NCBI GenBank assembly: GCA_965371965.1
Contig: CBDVAM010000062.1
Span: forward strand, 1 to 19,109
DNA length: 19,109 bases
Direction of reading: 5' to 3'
DNA from: S146-42 sp965371965
Lineage (GTDB): Bacteria; Planctomycetota; Phycisphaerae; Phycisphaerales; UBA1924
The notes beneath the pieces are model-generated. The model was not told the origin of the DNA, did not search any database, and was given only the letters and a program-made list of their open reading frames with translations. Of the stretch, positions 1-5,869 are shown piece after piece; within the stretch, counting starts at the first letter, position 1; every line of letters starts with the position of its first letter. Made by a program: the position numbers and the translations under genes.

Positions 1-618
1 AGCACGCGTACCGCTTTGGCCCCACGGGAAGTCCGCGCCCAGTTCCAGCCTCGCCAGCGTGCCATACACCACCAGCTCCAGCTCCTCGTCCCCACTGCGC
101 ACGTTCGTAATCGTGTATCCGCCGTCCAGCGGCTCATCGGCCTCGCGCATCACCCCGCCGCGCGAACGGCTCAGCGTCCCCAGGCTGTCATCGCGAAACA
201 GATTCTGCTCGAGCTGTATCCACAGGTACGTCAACTCGTCCGGCGAGTTGTTGTGGTACATCACGCTCATGTCCGCGCTCAGGTGCTGTGCGTCGGCGTC
301 CAGCGTCGCGTCGATCGTGTAATCCACCTGCTGCTGCCAGTAGGCGCTCCCGGGCGCGCCCGAGGCCAGCCGCCGATCGTTGGGCGTCGGAAGATCCAAC
401 TCCGCAAACAGCCGCTCGGGATGCTCGCGCACCGCGACCTTGGGCACACGCTCGACCTCGCGAGCCTCGACCTCGACTGCTTCGCTCGCCGCAAGCTCCG
501 CCGCGAGCTGGGCCTCGCGGGCCTCGGCCTCGGCTTGAGCCTCAAGCGACAAGTGATGCGCGGCACACCCGCCGAGCACAACGATCAGACTCACCGCGAA
601 AACAGGGGATAGACGCAT
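1..618 (-). CDS. M1-family metallopeptidase-like lipoprotein, N-terminal part
   Basis: The reading frame opens with ATG at 618 and runs off the left edge, giving 206 residues of an incomplete protein. AGGAG lies 8 bases before the ATG and fixes the start. Residues 1-18 form a lipoprotein signal: a short hydrophobic stretch ending in the lipobox LGGC (Cys18), so the protein is probably anchored to a membrane on the periplasmic side. An Ala/Glu-rich linker follows (about 23-60). From about residue 92 the segment YWQQQVDYTIDATLD, then YHNNSPDELTYLWIQLEQN, matches the N-terminal beta domain of bacterial M1 (gluzincin) aminopeptidases. The catalytic HExxH...E motif would lie beyond the edge and cannot be checked, so activity is inferred. 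The likely role is breakdown of peptides in the envelope. Confidence 0.8.
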   Translation of the reverse strand, partial: MRLSPVFAVSLIVVLGGCAAHHLSLEAQAEAEAREAQLAAELAASEAVEVEAREVERVPKVAVREHPERLFAELDLPTPNDRRLASGAPGSAYWQQQVDYTIDATLDADAQHLSADMSVMYHNNSPDELTYLWIQLEQNLFRDDSLGTLSRSRGGVMREADEPLDGGYTITNVRSGDEELELVVYGTLARLELGADFPWGQSGTRA

Positions 619-793
619 GGATTCAACTCCTGGCAGATGGACCAAGCCCGACCGGCTCTGGAGATCCAGCATAACGGCTGGGCGGGCTCTGGCTGCCCCG
701 CCGGTTGATTCCCAGGGTTGGAAGACCCGATAACCATGAGCCTCCCCCTGTCGGCACTGTCATCGGGCAGTGGGGCGACAGTTCAGGCGGCGG

Positions 794-1525
794 TCAGGGA
801 CAGCCGGCGACGAAGAGGTCGAGGTAGGCGAAGAAATCGTCTGCATCGGCGTCGCCATCGCCGTCGATGTCGGCGTCGCAGGTGCCGTTGGGGTCGCAGA
901 TGACGAAGAGGTCGAGGTACGCGAAGAAGTCGTCGGCGTCGGCGTCGCCATCGCCGTCGATGTCGGCGGCGCAGCCGGCGCTGGCCTCGATCGTGAGGGT
1001 GACGAACTCGTCGAGGATCGAGGGGAAGAGGTTGTCCGAGATGCCCTGGACGCGGAAGCCGACGAAGGTCGCGCCCGAGTCCAGCACGTCCTGGACCGCC
1101 TGCGCGACATCGAAGCTGAAATCCAGCGGTGGTGATGGTGCGGGCCAGGAGGCCTCGCCGACGAGCACGGCGTCGATCTGGTAGTCGCTGAGGTCGCGTT
1201 GGCCGTTGGCGGAATAGATGAGGAACTCGAAGACGCGTGGGAAGTCGCCGCCGGCGTTGTTGTTGAAGATCGCGCCGTGGATGGTTGCGCTGGTGACGGT
1301 GCCGCCGGCGAAGGCGGAGAGGTCGTACTCGGTGGTGGCGCGATCGGCGCGGTGGGATTGGACCCGCAGCAGGCCCTCGAAGGGTGAGTTGTTGAAGGAG
1401 TCGCCCAGGCCGTCGCGGGGCTCGTCGTGGATCGACGCGTTGACCACGGGGAGCAGGTCGTCGGCGAGGGCCGGGGTGAGCGGTGCGGCGAGGGCGGTCA
1501 GGACGGCGATGGATCGGGTGTTCAC
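794..1525 (-). CDS. Secreted protein with two C-terminal dockerin/EF-hand repeats
   Basis: This frame encodes 243 residues from GTG at 1525. AAGGAA six bases upstream supports that start; another in-frame GTG lies at 1540. Residues 1-22 look like a Sec signal peptide ending ALA-DD. The middle (about 25-180) is a beta-rich domain of unknown family with no catalytic motif that I recognise. The C-terminus has two 31-residue repeats, each with DIDGDGDADADDFFAYLDLF, a calcium-binding DxDxDG loop followed by a helix, as in dockerin type I-like domains. Such ends are common on exported Phycisphaerales proteins and are thought to mediate calcium-dependent attachment; whether this one binds a cohesin is unknown. 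The frame is open for a further 690 bases upstream (see 1526-2215). No function is assigned to the main domain. Confidence 0.75.
   Translation of the reverse strand: MNTRSIAVLTALAAPLTPALADDLLPVVNASIHDEPRDGLGDSFNNSPFEGLLRVQSHRADRATTEYDLSAFAGGTVTSATIHGAIFNNNAGGDFPRVFEFLIYSANGQRDLSDYQIDAVLVGEASWPAPSPPLDFSFDVAQAVQDVLDSGATFVGFRVQGISDNLFPSILDEFVTLTIEASAGCAADIDGDGDADADDFFAYLDLFVICDPNGTCDADIDGDGDADADDFFAYLDLFVAGCP
809..975 (-). repeat. Tandem 93-base duplication encoding the EF-hand units
   Basis: A block beginning at 809 recurs at 902, exactly 93 bases (31 codons) later, with only scattered differences. It encodes the two calcium-loop units of the secreted protein. Nucleotide identity is close enough to point to recent internal duplication or gene conversion. 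Confidence 0.8.
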
Positions 1526-2215
1526 GGCGTGTTCCTTCACTGGTTGCCCACGAGACTGGGATCTCAGCGTAGGGGATTTGGGGGGCTGGGCAAAGGACTT
1601 TTTGGCGTTCTTGACGCGGGAGGTCATCGAGGGGGATTCCGGGTGCTTGGGGCGCTGGGAAGGGTTGGCACAGGGTGGGGCGGCACTGGTGGACGAGCCA
1701 CCAGTGGCACGGGTGGGGAGCTCCAACCGCTCAGAGCAGCGGTTGGTGGCACGGGTGGCGGGGGATCGAGCTTGGGAACGCAGGAGTTGAGCCGCGGCTT
1801 TGCGGCGGGTCTCGTTGTGGCGGAGTTGCTCAGGCGCGGTCGGGATGTGGCCTGAGGATGTAGGGAGTGCCGCGAGGTCTTCGAGCGCGGCGAGTGCGGC
1901 GGTCTGGGCGCGTTGGGTGATGAGCTCGCGTCTGTGGGATTCGATGCGGGCGAGGGAATCGAGAGCCGCGGCTATTTTGGGGGAGTTCATCCATTCTTCG
2001 AGTTGTTCGAGGGTGAGTTCGTGGTGGTCGCAGAGGTCGAGTGGGGAGAGGTCGGGGTCGAGGAGTTCGCGGAGGAGGAGGGAGTCGTTGAGATCGGGAT
2101 TCGGGATTCGGCAATCGGCAATCGGGGATGGGGGACGCCCTTTGGGCGTGGGTCTGGGGTCTGGGGTCTTGGGTCTGGGGTTGCGCGGCGGGTGATGGGA
2201 GTTGGTTTGGATCAT
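1526..2215 (-). CDS. Helical hypothetical protein; ORF lacks its own stop
   Basis: From ATG at 2215 the frame encodes 230 residues and then runs without a stop into the secreted-protein gene at 1525. Residues 43-148 look like a genuine compact helical protein: an acidic/Leu-rich helix-turn-helix-like part (LLDPDLSPLDLCDHHELTLE, then QLEEWMNSP) followed by long Arg/Glu/Ala helices ending in RRKAAAQLLRSQ. The part after about residue 150 is coded by palindromic repeats and is Pro/Ser/Thr-rich. The first 40 residues are coded by simple-sequence DNA. I do not recognise the family; a small DNA-binding or regulatory role would be a guess. Either the original stop was lost through repeat insertion or a frameshift, or the product really is a 473-residue fusion. 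Separate translation is more likely because the downstream GTG has its own ribosome site and signal peptide. Confidence 0.5.
1684..1746. repeat. Two adjacent palindromes (family A type) inside an ORF
   Basis: The first hairpin has arms CACTGGTGG (1684-1692) and CCACCAGTG (1698-1706) around the loop ACGAG. The second has arms CCAACCGCT (1723-1731) and AGCGGTTGG (1738-1746). GGCACGGGTGG follows each. On the minus strand they are read in frame as part of the helical hypothetical ORF (RATGGSSTSA). Confidence 0.85.
2091..2185. repeat. Degenerate short tandem repeats
   Basis: Alternating GGGATTC and GGCAATC units run from about 2091 to 2130, followed by a palindrome ACGCCC/GGGCGT and then repeated GGGTCTG units to about 2180. 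The block lies within the N-terminal coding part of the minus-strand helical ORF and produces its Pro/Arg-rich low-complexity head. Confidence 0.65.
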
Positions 2216-2338
2216 GGTGTCTTCGAGCATGGGGCAACTGTTGGGGCTCGGCGGGGCGGTGCAAGTTTGGGTGGGGGCAAGTCCATGAAACGCCGGATGA
2301 GGGTTGGAGATAGGGTGAAGATTGTGGAGAAAGCGTCC

Positions 2339-2362
2339 CACTGACCATTCGGAAGGTCAGTG
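2339..2362. other. Perfect hairpin between divergent genes
   Basis: Arms CACTGACC (2339-2346) and GGTCAGTG (2355-2362) enclose an 8-base loop. It lies between the start of the minus-strand helical ORF and the start of the plus-strand VOC lipoprotein gene. No T-run follows on either strand. It could be an operator or another short palindrome of the repeat-rich background. Confidence 0.5.
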
Positions 2363-2519
2363 GCTGTGGAGGTTGGTTGGTGGATCGCACTGACGCCAGG
2401 GTGGGTCCGGGGGACGGTCTTGTGGTCGGTGCCACCTGCGGACTCCTTGTGACTGATGTAGCCACGCCATGGCGTAGCTTTGGCATCTGGCGGCATTGGG
2501 AATCGACTACCCTGTCCTC

Positions 2520-3032
2520 ATGAGCATTCCCTGGACAGTTCTTCTTGCGGTCATCCTCTGCGCGTTTTCGGGCTGCGCATCCACCGGCGAGCGTGGCGAA
2601 GCTGAGGCGGCCGGTCTGGAGTCGAGCGTCAGTCCGTTTCTGATGTTCCAGGACGGCAACGCCGAGGAGGCCATGGGCTTCTACGTCGAGGCGTTTGGCG
2701 GCAGCGGTCTTGGCGCCAAGATCGTGAGTGTCGAGCGATATGGGGCGGGTGAGGCCGGCGCAGAGGGAAGTGTCAAGCTCGGGGTGTTCGAGGTGAACGG
2801 GCTCGAGGTGAAGTGCACAGACAGCCCGCCGGTGCACGCCTTCGGCTTTACGCCTTCGGTGTCGCTGTTCGTGGATTGTGCGAGTGAGGCGGAGATGGAT
2901 GCGCTGGTCGCCAGGCTGGGCGATGGCGGCGAGTTCTTGATGCCGGTGGATGACTACGGGTTCTCGAGGAAGTTCGGGTGGTTCAACGATCGGTATGGGG
3001 TGTCTTGGCAGGTGAATCTGGGGTATGAGTGA
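2520..3032 (+). CDS. Lipoprotein with PhnB-like VOC (glyoxalase-fold) domain
   Basis: ATG at 2520 gives 170 residues; an earlier TTG at 2496 is in frame but would spoil the signal peptide. Residues 1-19 form a lipoprotein signal (hydrophobic run, lipobox FSGC, Cys19). Residues 38-168 match the PhnB/3-demethylubiquinone methyltransferase-like branch of the VOC superfamily: PFLMFQDGNAEEAMGFY, then VERYGAGEAGAEGSVK, DSPPVHAFGFTPSVSLFVDC, and the ending YGFSRKFGWFNDRYGVSWQV. Proteins of this branch are usually cytoplasmic, about 130-150 residues long and of uncertain function, so membrane anchoring is unusual. No strong ribosome site is visible. The gene stands alone between a hairpin upstream and palindromic repeats downstream. 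The last 41 bases are copied at 4189-4229. A specific substrate cannot be named. Confidence 0.85.
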   Translation: MSIPWTVLLAVILCAFSGCASTGERGEAEAAGLESSVSPFLMFQDGNAEEAMGFYVEAFGGSGLGAKIVSVERYGAGEAGAEGSVKLGVFEVNGLEVKCTDSPPVHAFGFTPSVSLFVDCASEAEMDALVARLGDGGEFLMPVDDYGFSRKFGWFNDRYGVSWQVNLGYE

Positions 3033-3042
3033 TGTCTTGTGC

Positions 3043-3107
3043 CACTGGCAGCTTGTCTGCCAGTGCGAGGCTCGGGCGGCTCGGCACTGGTGGGCAAGCC
3101 ACCAGTG
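3043..3107. repeat. Two family A palindromes after the VOC gene
   Basis: The first has arms CACTGGCAG (3043-3051) and CTGCCAGTG (3057-3065). The second has arms CACTGGTGG (3085-3093) and CCACCAGTG (3099-3107). Both have 5-base loops. They begin ten bases after the VOC stop and could act as mRNA 3' hairpins, though no T-run follows. Confidence 0.85.
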
Positions 3108-3182
3108 GCACCTTTAGATCTGTGGCCCTGTGTGCTACCAGTGCCACCCGCCGGGGCGATGATGGACGCCGTTGAATCGATC

Positions 3183-3210
3183 GCATAGCCACGCAAAGCC
3201 GTGGCCATGC
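3183..3210. repeat. Family B palindrome
   Basis: Arms GCATAGCCACG (3183-3193) and CGTGGCCATGC (3200-3210) with loop CAAAGC; one A/C mismatch in the stem. The tail CACCCGCC follows, as it does after other copies. A weaker relative with the palindromic core ACGCCATGGCGT occurs near 2464-2475. Confidence 0.8.
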
Positions 3211-3259
3211 CACCCGCCACGGGCCTTGGGCGAGCAACGGGAGTCTTGGGCGAACGGGC

Positions 3260-4096
3260 TCATGGTGTTTCGTCCTTGGGGTGATTCGGAAACAACGGAG
3301 GGTCGCCCTCCGTCAACTGAATGGACTTGTCAAGGTCGTGGATCTCGTACACGAATGTGCTCCCAGCGTTCTCTATCGATCCGACCTCGCGGTGTTCGGT
3401 GGGGATAGTGTTCTCGCTCGCCGCGCGTGCGTTGAGCAGGATGCCGGTGTGTGGGAGGAAGTCGATGGCGAGGCGTGTTGGGGCATGGTGTGCGATGTCT
3501 GGAAATATGGATGTGATCGTGTCGAGTTTGAAGCCGAGTGCTTGGTGGTCATTGATTCGGAGGAATGCGAATGCGACGGGCTCGGCGTGCATCTCGCCGG
3601 TGATGATGATGGACTGCTGGATGTCGAAATAGGAGATGGCGGCATGGGCGTCGGTGAGATCCTCCTCGGCGTCGTGCATCTCCGGTCGAATTCTCGCTCG
3701 TGAGAAGCGATGGATGAGTCGTGCGATCAGCGCGCCGATGGCGACGCCGATGGCAGCGGACACGGGGGTCTTCAGGCCTCCGCCCGTCAGCAATGCCAGG
3801 ACGAGCACCGCTCCGACGAGAAAGGCGAGAACAAAGAGCCTTGGTGGCGTGGTGTATCTCGGCCGCCAGCGTTTGAGGAACGCTCGCTCGGCGGGGGTGA
3901 GCAGGCGGGTCTCGTCTTCGGTGAGCTCGCGGCGGGCGGGTTTGCCGCATTCGGGGCAGATGGGGGGTTGGTTGTCACGGGGGACTGGGTAGTGGCAGTT
4001 GGGGCAGTGGGTGCGGATGCGTAGGTGCGAGAGTGGGGGCGCGGCGGGCAGGGGGGGATGGTAAGGGAATGGGCCGGCGTGGCATGGCCACGTCAT
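3260..4096 (-). CDS. Zinc-ribbon membrane protein, function unknown
   Basis: The frame ends at 3260. ATG at 4096 gives 278 residues; the open frame reaches 4237, but that extension is coded by palindromic repeats. No ribosome site precedes 4096, so a start further inside (up to the first CxxC) is possible. Residues 31-50 hold two CxxC pairs (CPNC...CPEC), a zinc ribbon of a kind often found at the N-terminus of planctomycete membrane proteins. A helical stretch containing LTPAERAFLKRW follows, then two membrane segments (about 87-104 and 111-128) with GGG and GxxxG elements between and within them. About 150 mixed residues come after, ending in an acidic/proline tail. No catalytic motif is seen. 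The gene is convergent with the VOC gene. The C-terminal domain is unrecognised; its side of the membrane is not decidable from sequence alone. Confidence 0.7.
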   Translation of the reverse strand: MTWPCHAGPFPYHPPLPAAPPLSHLRIRTHCPNCHYPVPRDNQPPICPECGKPARRELTEDETRLLTPAERAFLKRWRPRYTTPPRLFVLAFLVGAVLVLALLTGGGLKTPVSAAIGVAIGALIARLIHRFSRARIRPEMHDAEEDLTDAHAAISYFDIQQSIIITGEMHAEPVAFAFLRINDHQALGFKLDTITSIFPDIAHHAPTRLAIDFLPHTGILLNARAASENTIPTEHREVGSIENAGSTFVYEIHDLDKSIQLTEGDPPLFPNHPKDETP

Positions 4097-4107
4097 CGTG
4101 GCTATGC
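4082..4107. repeat. Family B palindrome overlapping a start codon
   Basis: Arms GCATGGCCACG (4082-4092) and CGTGGCTATGC (4097-4107) enclose the 4-base loop 4093-4096. The complement of 4094-4096 is the ATG chosen for the zinc-ribbon gene, so that start codon would sit in a hairpin loop in the mRNA. Confidence 0.8.
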
Positions 4108-4135
4108 GGGTGGGAAGCAAAGGTAGAAGTGGGAG

Positions 4136-4163
4136 GCATAGCCACTCAAAGCAGTGGCCATGC
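4136..4163. repeat. Family B palindrome
   Basis: Arms GCATAGCCACT (4136-4146) and AGTGGCCATGC (4153-4163), loop CAAAGC, one mismatch. The tail CACGCGCTGTGGGCATGCC follows. It is 26 bases before the copied VOC 3' end. Confidence 0.8.
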
Positions 4164-4188
4164 CACGCGCTGTGGGCATGCCACCCGC

Positions 4189-4229
4189 CGGTATGGGGTG
4201 TCGTGGCAGGTGAATCTGGCGTATGAGTG
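4189..4229 (+). pseudogene. Copy of the last 41 bases of the VOC gene
   Basis: Positions 4189-4229 match 2991-3031 at 39 of 41 bases. They would encode RYGVSWQVNLAYE in the same strand sense as the VOC gene. Nothing of the preceding VOC domain is present; the sequence before it is family B repeat DNA. It is a duplicated gene end, not a gene. Confidence 0.85.
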
Positions 4230-4233
4230 GAGG

Positions 4234-4261
4234 GCATAGCCGCTCAATGCAGTGGCCATGC
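4234..4261. repeat. Family B palindrome next to the foreign gene
   Basis: Arms GCATAGCCGCT (4234-4244) and AGTGGCCATGC (4251-4261), loop CAATGC, two mismatches. It is the last family B copy before the lower-G+C gene whose stop is at 4326. A further small inverted repeat GCAGTT (4305-4310)/AACTGC (4321-4326) touches that stop codon and may serve as a weak 3' hairpin. Confidence 0.7.
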
Positions 4262-4325
4262 CACGCGTTGTGAGAATGCTACCCACCTGATCTGAAAGCT
4301 CCTCGCAGTTTCTAGGCAGTAACTG

Positions 4326-5387
4326 CTAAGCGCGTCCGGGATCTCGTGCCAGCTTCATCACTTCGAAAATCCTCGCATCCCCGCCATCGGCGGCTTGACC
4401 AACGTACCCAGTTGGTTGGTGTCGATAGATGCAGCGAGCAGCCTCAAGGAGGACTGCGTCTCGAACCTGCTCGTCTTGCGCCATCCGGACAAAAGCCTCA
4501 AAGGAACGCAAAGCATTCGAGCGATGTAGGTTAATGACATGCAGGTGGCGATGTGCGCGATAATTCTTGGTGCATAGTGAGACAATCGCCAGGCCTATGA
4601 TAATCAGTGTTGATCTCGCAAGAGTCTGTGGCCAGTCGACCCCTGAACCTGGAACTGGACCGTCAGTATCGGTCGGTATTAGTTCCGGAGTTGAGATTAG
4701 CAGTGAATCAGCGAACAGCCAGACGACTGCACCCGCTGTGCCAAGGGCTGATGCAACGGAAAAAAACAGCCACCACTTTTGAAATCTAGCGTGCTGGTTG
4801 GCCGTCTCGCCGAAGACAGAGCTGTGACTAATACCTGCGGTCATGGTTGCCGCCGCTTCGGCCTCAGTCTTTATCCGAGAAAGCTCCTGTTGAGTTGCCT
4901 CAGCGGTCTGTTGAGCATTCGCTACGCTGGTCATCATTGCGTCGAGCTGTTGCATTTTTTCTGCGCCAGCGACTTCAAGTTCCTGCATCACGGCCTTCGG
5001 TGCATCGGTTCGCCAATGTAAATAGTTGAACAGCGTCAGCACGCTTGAAAAGAAGTCAGGGAGAAAAGCTGTGAAATTTTTGATAAGACGAGCATGTCTT
5101 GTTACCGCGTCTTGCTGCCGTATATCGAAGCCTCGCATACTATTTAGAGTATCCTTGGCCGTCTGCATGCGCTGGTATGCATGCTCAAGTAGCGCCATTG
5201 GTGCAAGATGTACAGGCAGAGTGGCGATGTCGGCTAGCAATTGGAGAACGTCGTTTGCCTGCGAATCGATATCGGAGAAGTTCATAGAGCCTAGTTGGTC
5301 ATTTCGAAGATACTCGTCGAGAGTGTGCTCCATGACATCTGAGATCAGCTGCTTGGTGGCCGCCACATATTCTTCGTGCTTGCTCAT
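4326..5387 (-). CDS. Two-TM coiled-coil protein of foreign composition
   Basis: ATG at 5387 gives 353 residues. Residues 1-125 are helical. Residues 130-182 form a probable coiled coil (Gln/Glu/Ala-rich). Two membrane segments follow at about 205-231 and 258-273, joined by a Pro/Asp/Gly-rich loop. The C-terminal part (about 275-330) has the pattern YRAHRHLHVINLHRSNALRS, then FEAFVRMAQDEQVRDAVLLE and PTGYVG. From memory, that arrangement recurs in uncharacterised accessory proteins of many bacteria. No enzyme motif is seen. Codon use is clearly less G+C-rich than in all neighbours, which points to horizontal transfer. The ATG overlaps the stop (ATGA) of a pseudogene reading frame upstream; a GGAG about 13 bases before the ATG is only a fair ribosome site. 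A membrane-effector or signalling role is possible but unproven. Confidence 0.7.
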   Translation of the reverse strand: MSKHEEYVAATKQLISDVMEHTLDEYLRNDQLGSMNFSDIDSQANDVLQLLADIATLPVHLAPMALLEHAYQRMQTAKDTLNSMRGFDIRQQDAVTRHARLIKNFTAFLPDFFSSVLTLFNYLHWRTDAPKAVMQELEVAGAEKMQQLDAMMTSVANAQQTAEATQQELSRIKTEAEAAATMTAGISHSSVFGETANQHARFQKWWLFFSVASALGTAGAVVWLFADSLLISTPELIPTDTDGPVPGSGVDWPQTLARSTLIIIGLAIVSLCTKNYRAHRHLHVINLHRSNALRSFEAFVRMAQDEQVRDAVLLEAARCIYRHQPTGYVGQAADGGDARIFEVMKLARDPGRA

Positions 5388-5416
5388 AGGTCGTCGCCAC
5401 TCCAGCTTCTTGACTG

Positions 5417-5593
5417 CAACTCCGGTGCGAGGCTTCTACCCATCATATTCCCCGCAGCCGCCCGCGGCTCAACAAGCTGATACAGATACTCCAGCCCCCC
5501 GGGGCCTTGGACCGCACGCCACGCATGCCGAAGCCGCCGAAGGGGTTCCGGGCGGCGGGCGACGATGCCGCCGGTGAGTGGGCGGTTGAGATA
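5417..5593 (-). pseudogene. Decayed 3' end of a PutA/aldehyde-dehydrogenase paralogue
   Basis: Read with two frame changes, the minus strand gives YLNRPLTGGIVAR, then NPFGGFGMRGVRSKAP, then GGLEYLYQLVEPRAAAGNMM and APEL. This is the C-terminal signature of the aldehyde dehydrogenase domain of PutA-type enzymes. It differs from the intact putA at many residues, so it came from a diverged paralogue. No upstream part of that gene remains. The unshifted frame continues past the former end and stops at 5384, overlapping the start of the foreign gene. Confidence 0.8.
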
Positions 5594-5600
5594 GCGGTGA

Positions 5601-5745
5601 TCAAAGTTCCGGCGCAAACCCTCTGCGCATCGTGTTCTCGCAGCAGGCTCTTGGGTCTGTGAAGTGGAGGAGGTAGTCTGTGCCGGCGGGTTTGGTATCG
5701 ATGGCGCTCGTGGCGGAGGCGGCGAAGGAGCGGCGGGGCATTTGA
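5601..5745 (-). pseudogene. putA: Truncated second copy of the putA 3' end
   Basis: The minus strand reads PRRSFAASATSAIDTKPAGT, then DYLLHFTDPRACCENTMRRG and FAPEL followed by TGA at 5603-5601. From TKPAG onward this is nearly the same as the intact PutA C-terminus at 5870 and beyond; the DNA from 5627 to about 5695 is almost identical to 5897-5966. The part before it is degenerate and no start exists. The older remnant (5417-5593) abuts its stop directly. Confidence 0.85.
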
Positions 5746-5766
5746 TGGAGATTGTGGGAGAGTCGT

Positions 5767-5848
5767 CCGCCCCTCCGGGGCGGGGGTGATGTGTTGGGCG
5801 GTTCCCCGGGCTGCGCCCGGGGCTACATACGTTTGCCCCTCCGGGGCA
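5767..5848. repeat. Cluster of three G/C palindromes after putA
   Basis: Hairpins: CCGCCCC/GGGGCGG (5767-5783), CCCCGGGC/GCCCGGGG (5804-5822) and TGCCCC/GGGGCA (5834-5848), all with 3-base loops. They lie just downstream of the putA stop in its transcription direction and could stop transcription or protect the mRNA end. The type is a common intergenic repeat in planctomycetes. Confidence 0.8.
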
Positions 5849-5869
5849 CAGGAATAGGACGGTGCGGAG

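Noticed and set aside
1830..2837. 335-codon minus-strand ORF across the hairpin and the VOC gene
   Set aside because: It overlaps the helical ORF in another frame and runs opposite the well-supported VOC gene; its translation is Arg/Pro/His-rich without motifs.
3033..4325. Repeated palindromes considered as a CRISPR array
   Set aside because: Copies are irregularly spaced, are hairpins with variable arms, have a gene between them, and lack unique spacers of constant length or any cas gene.
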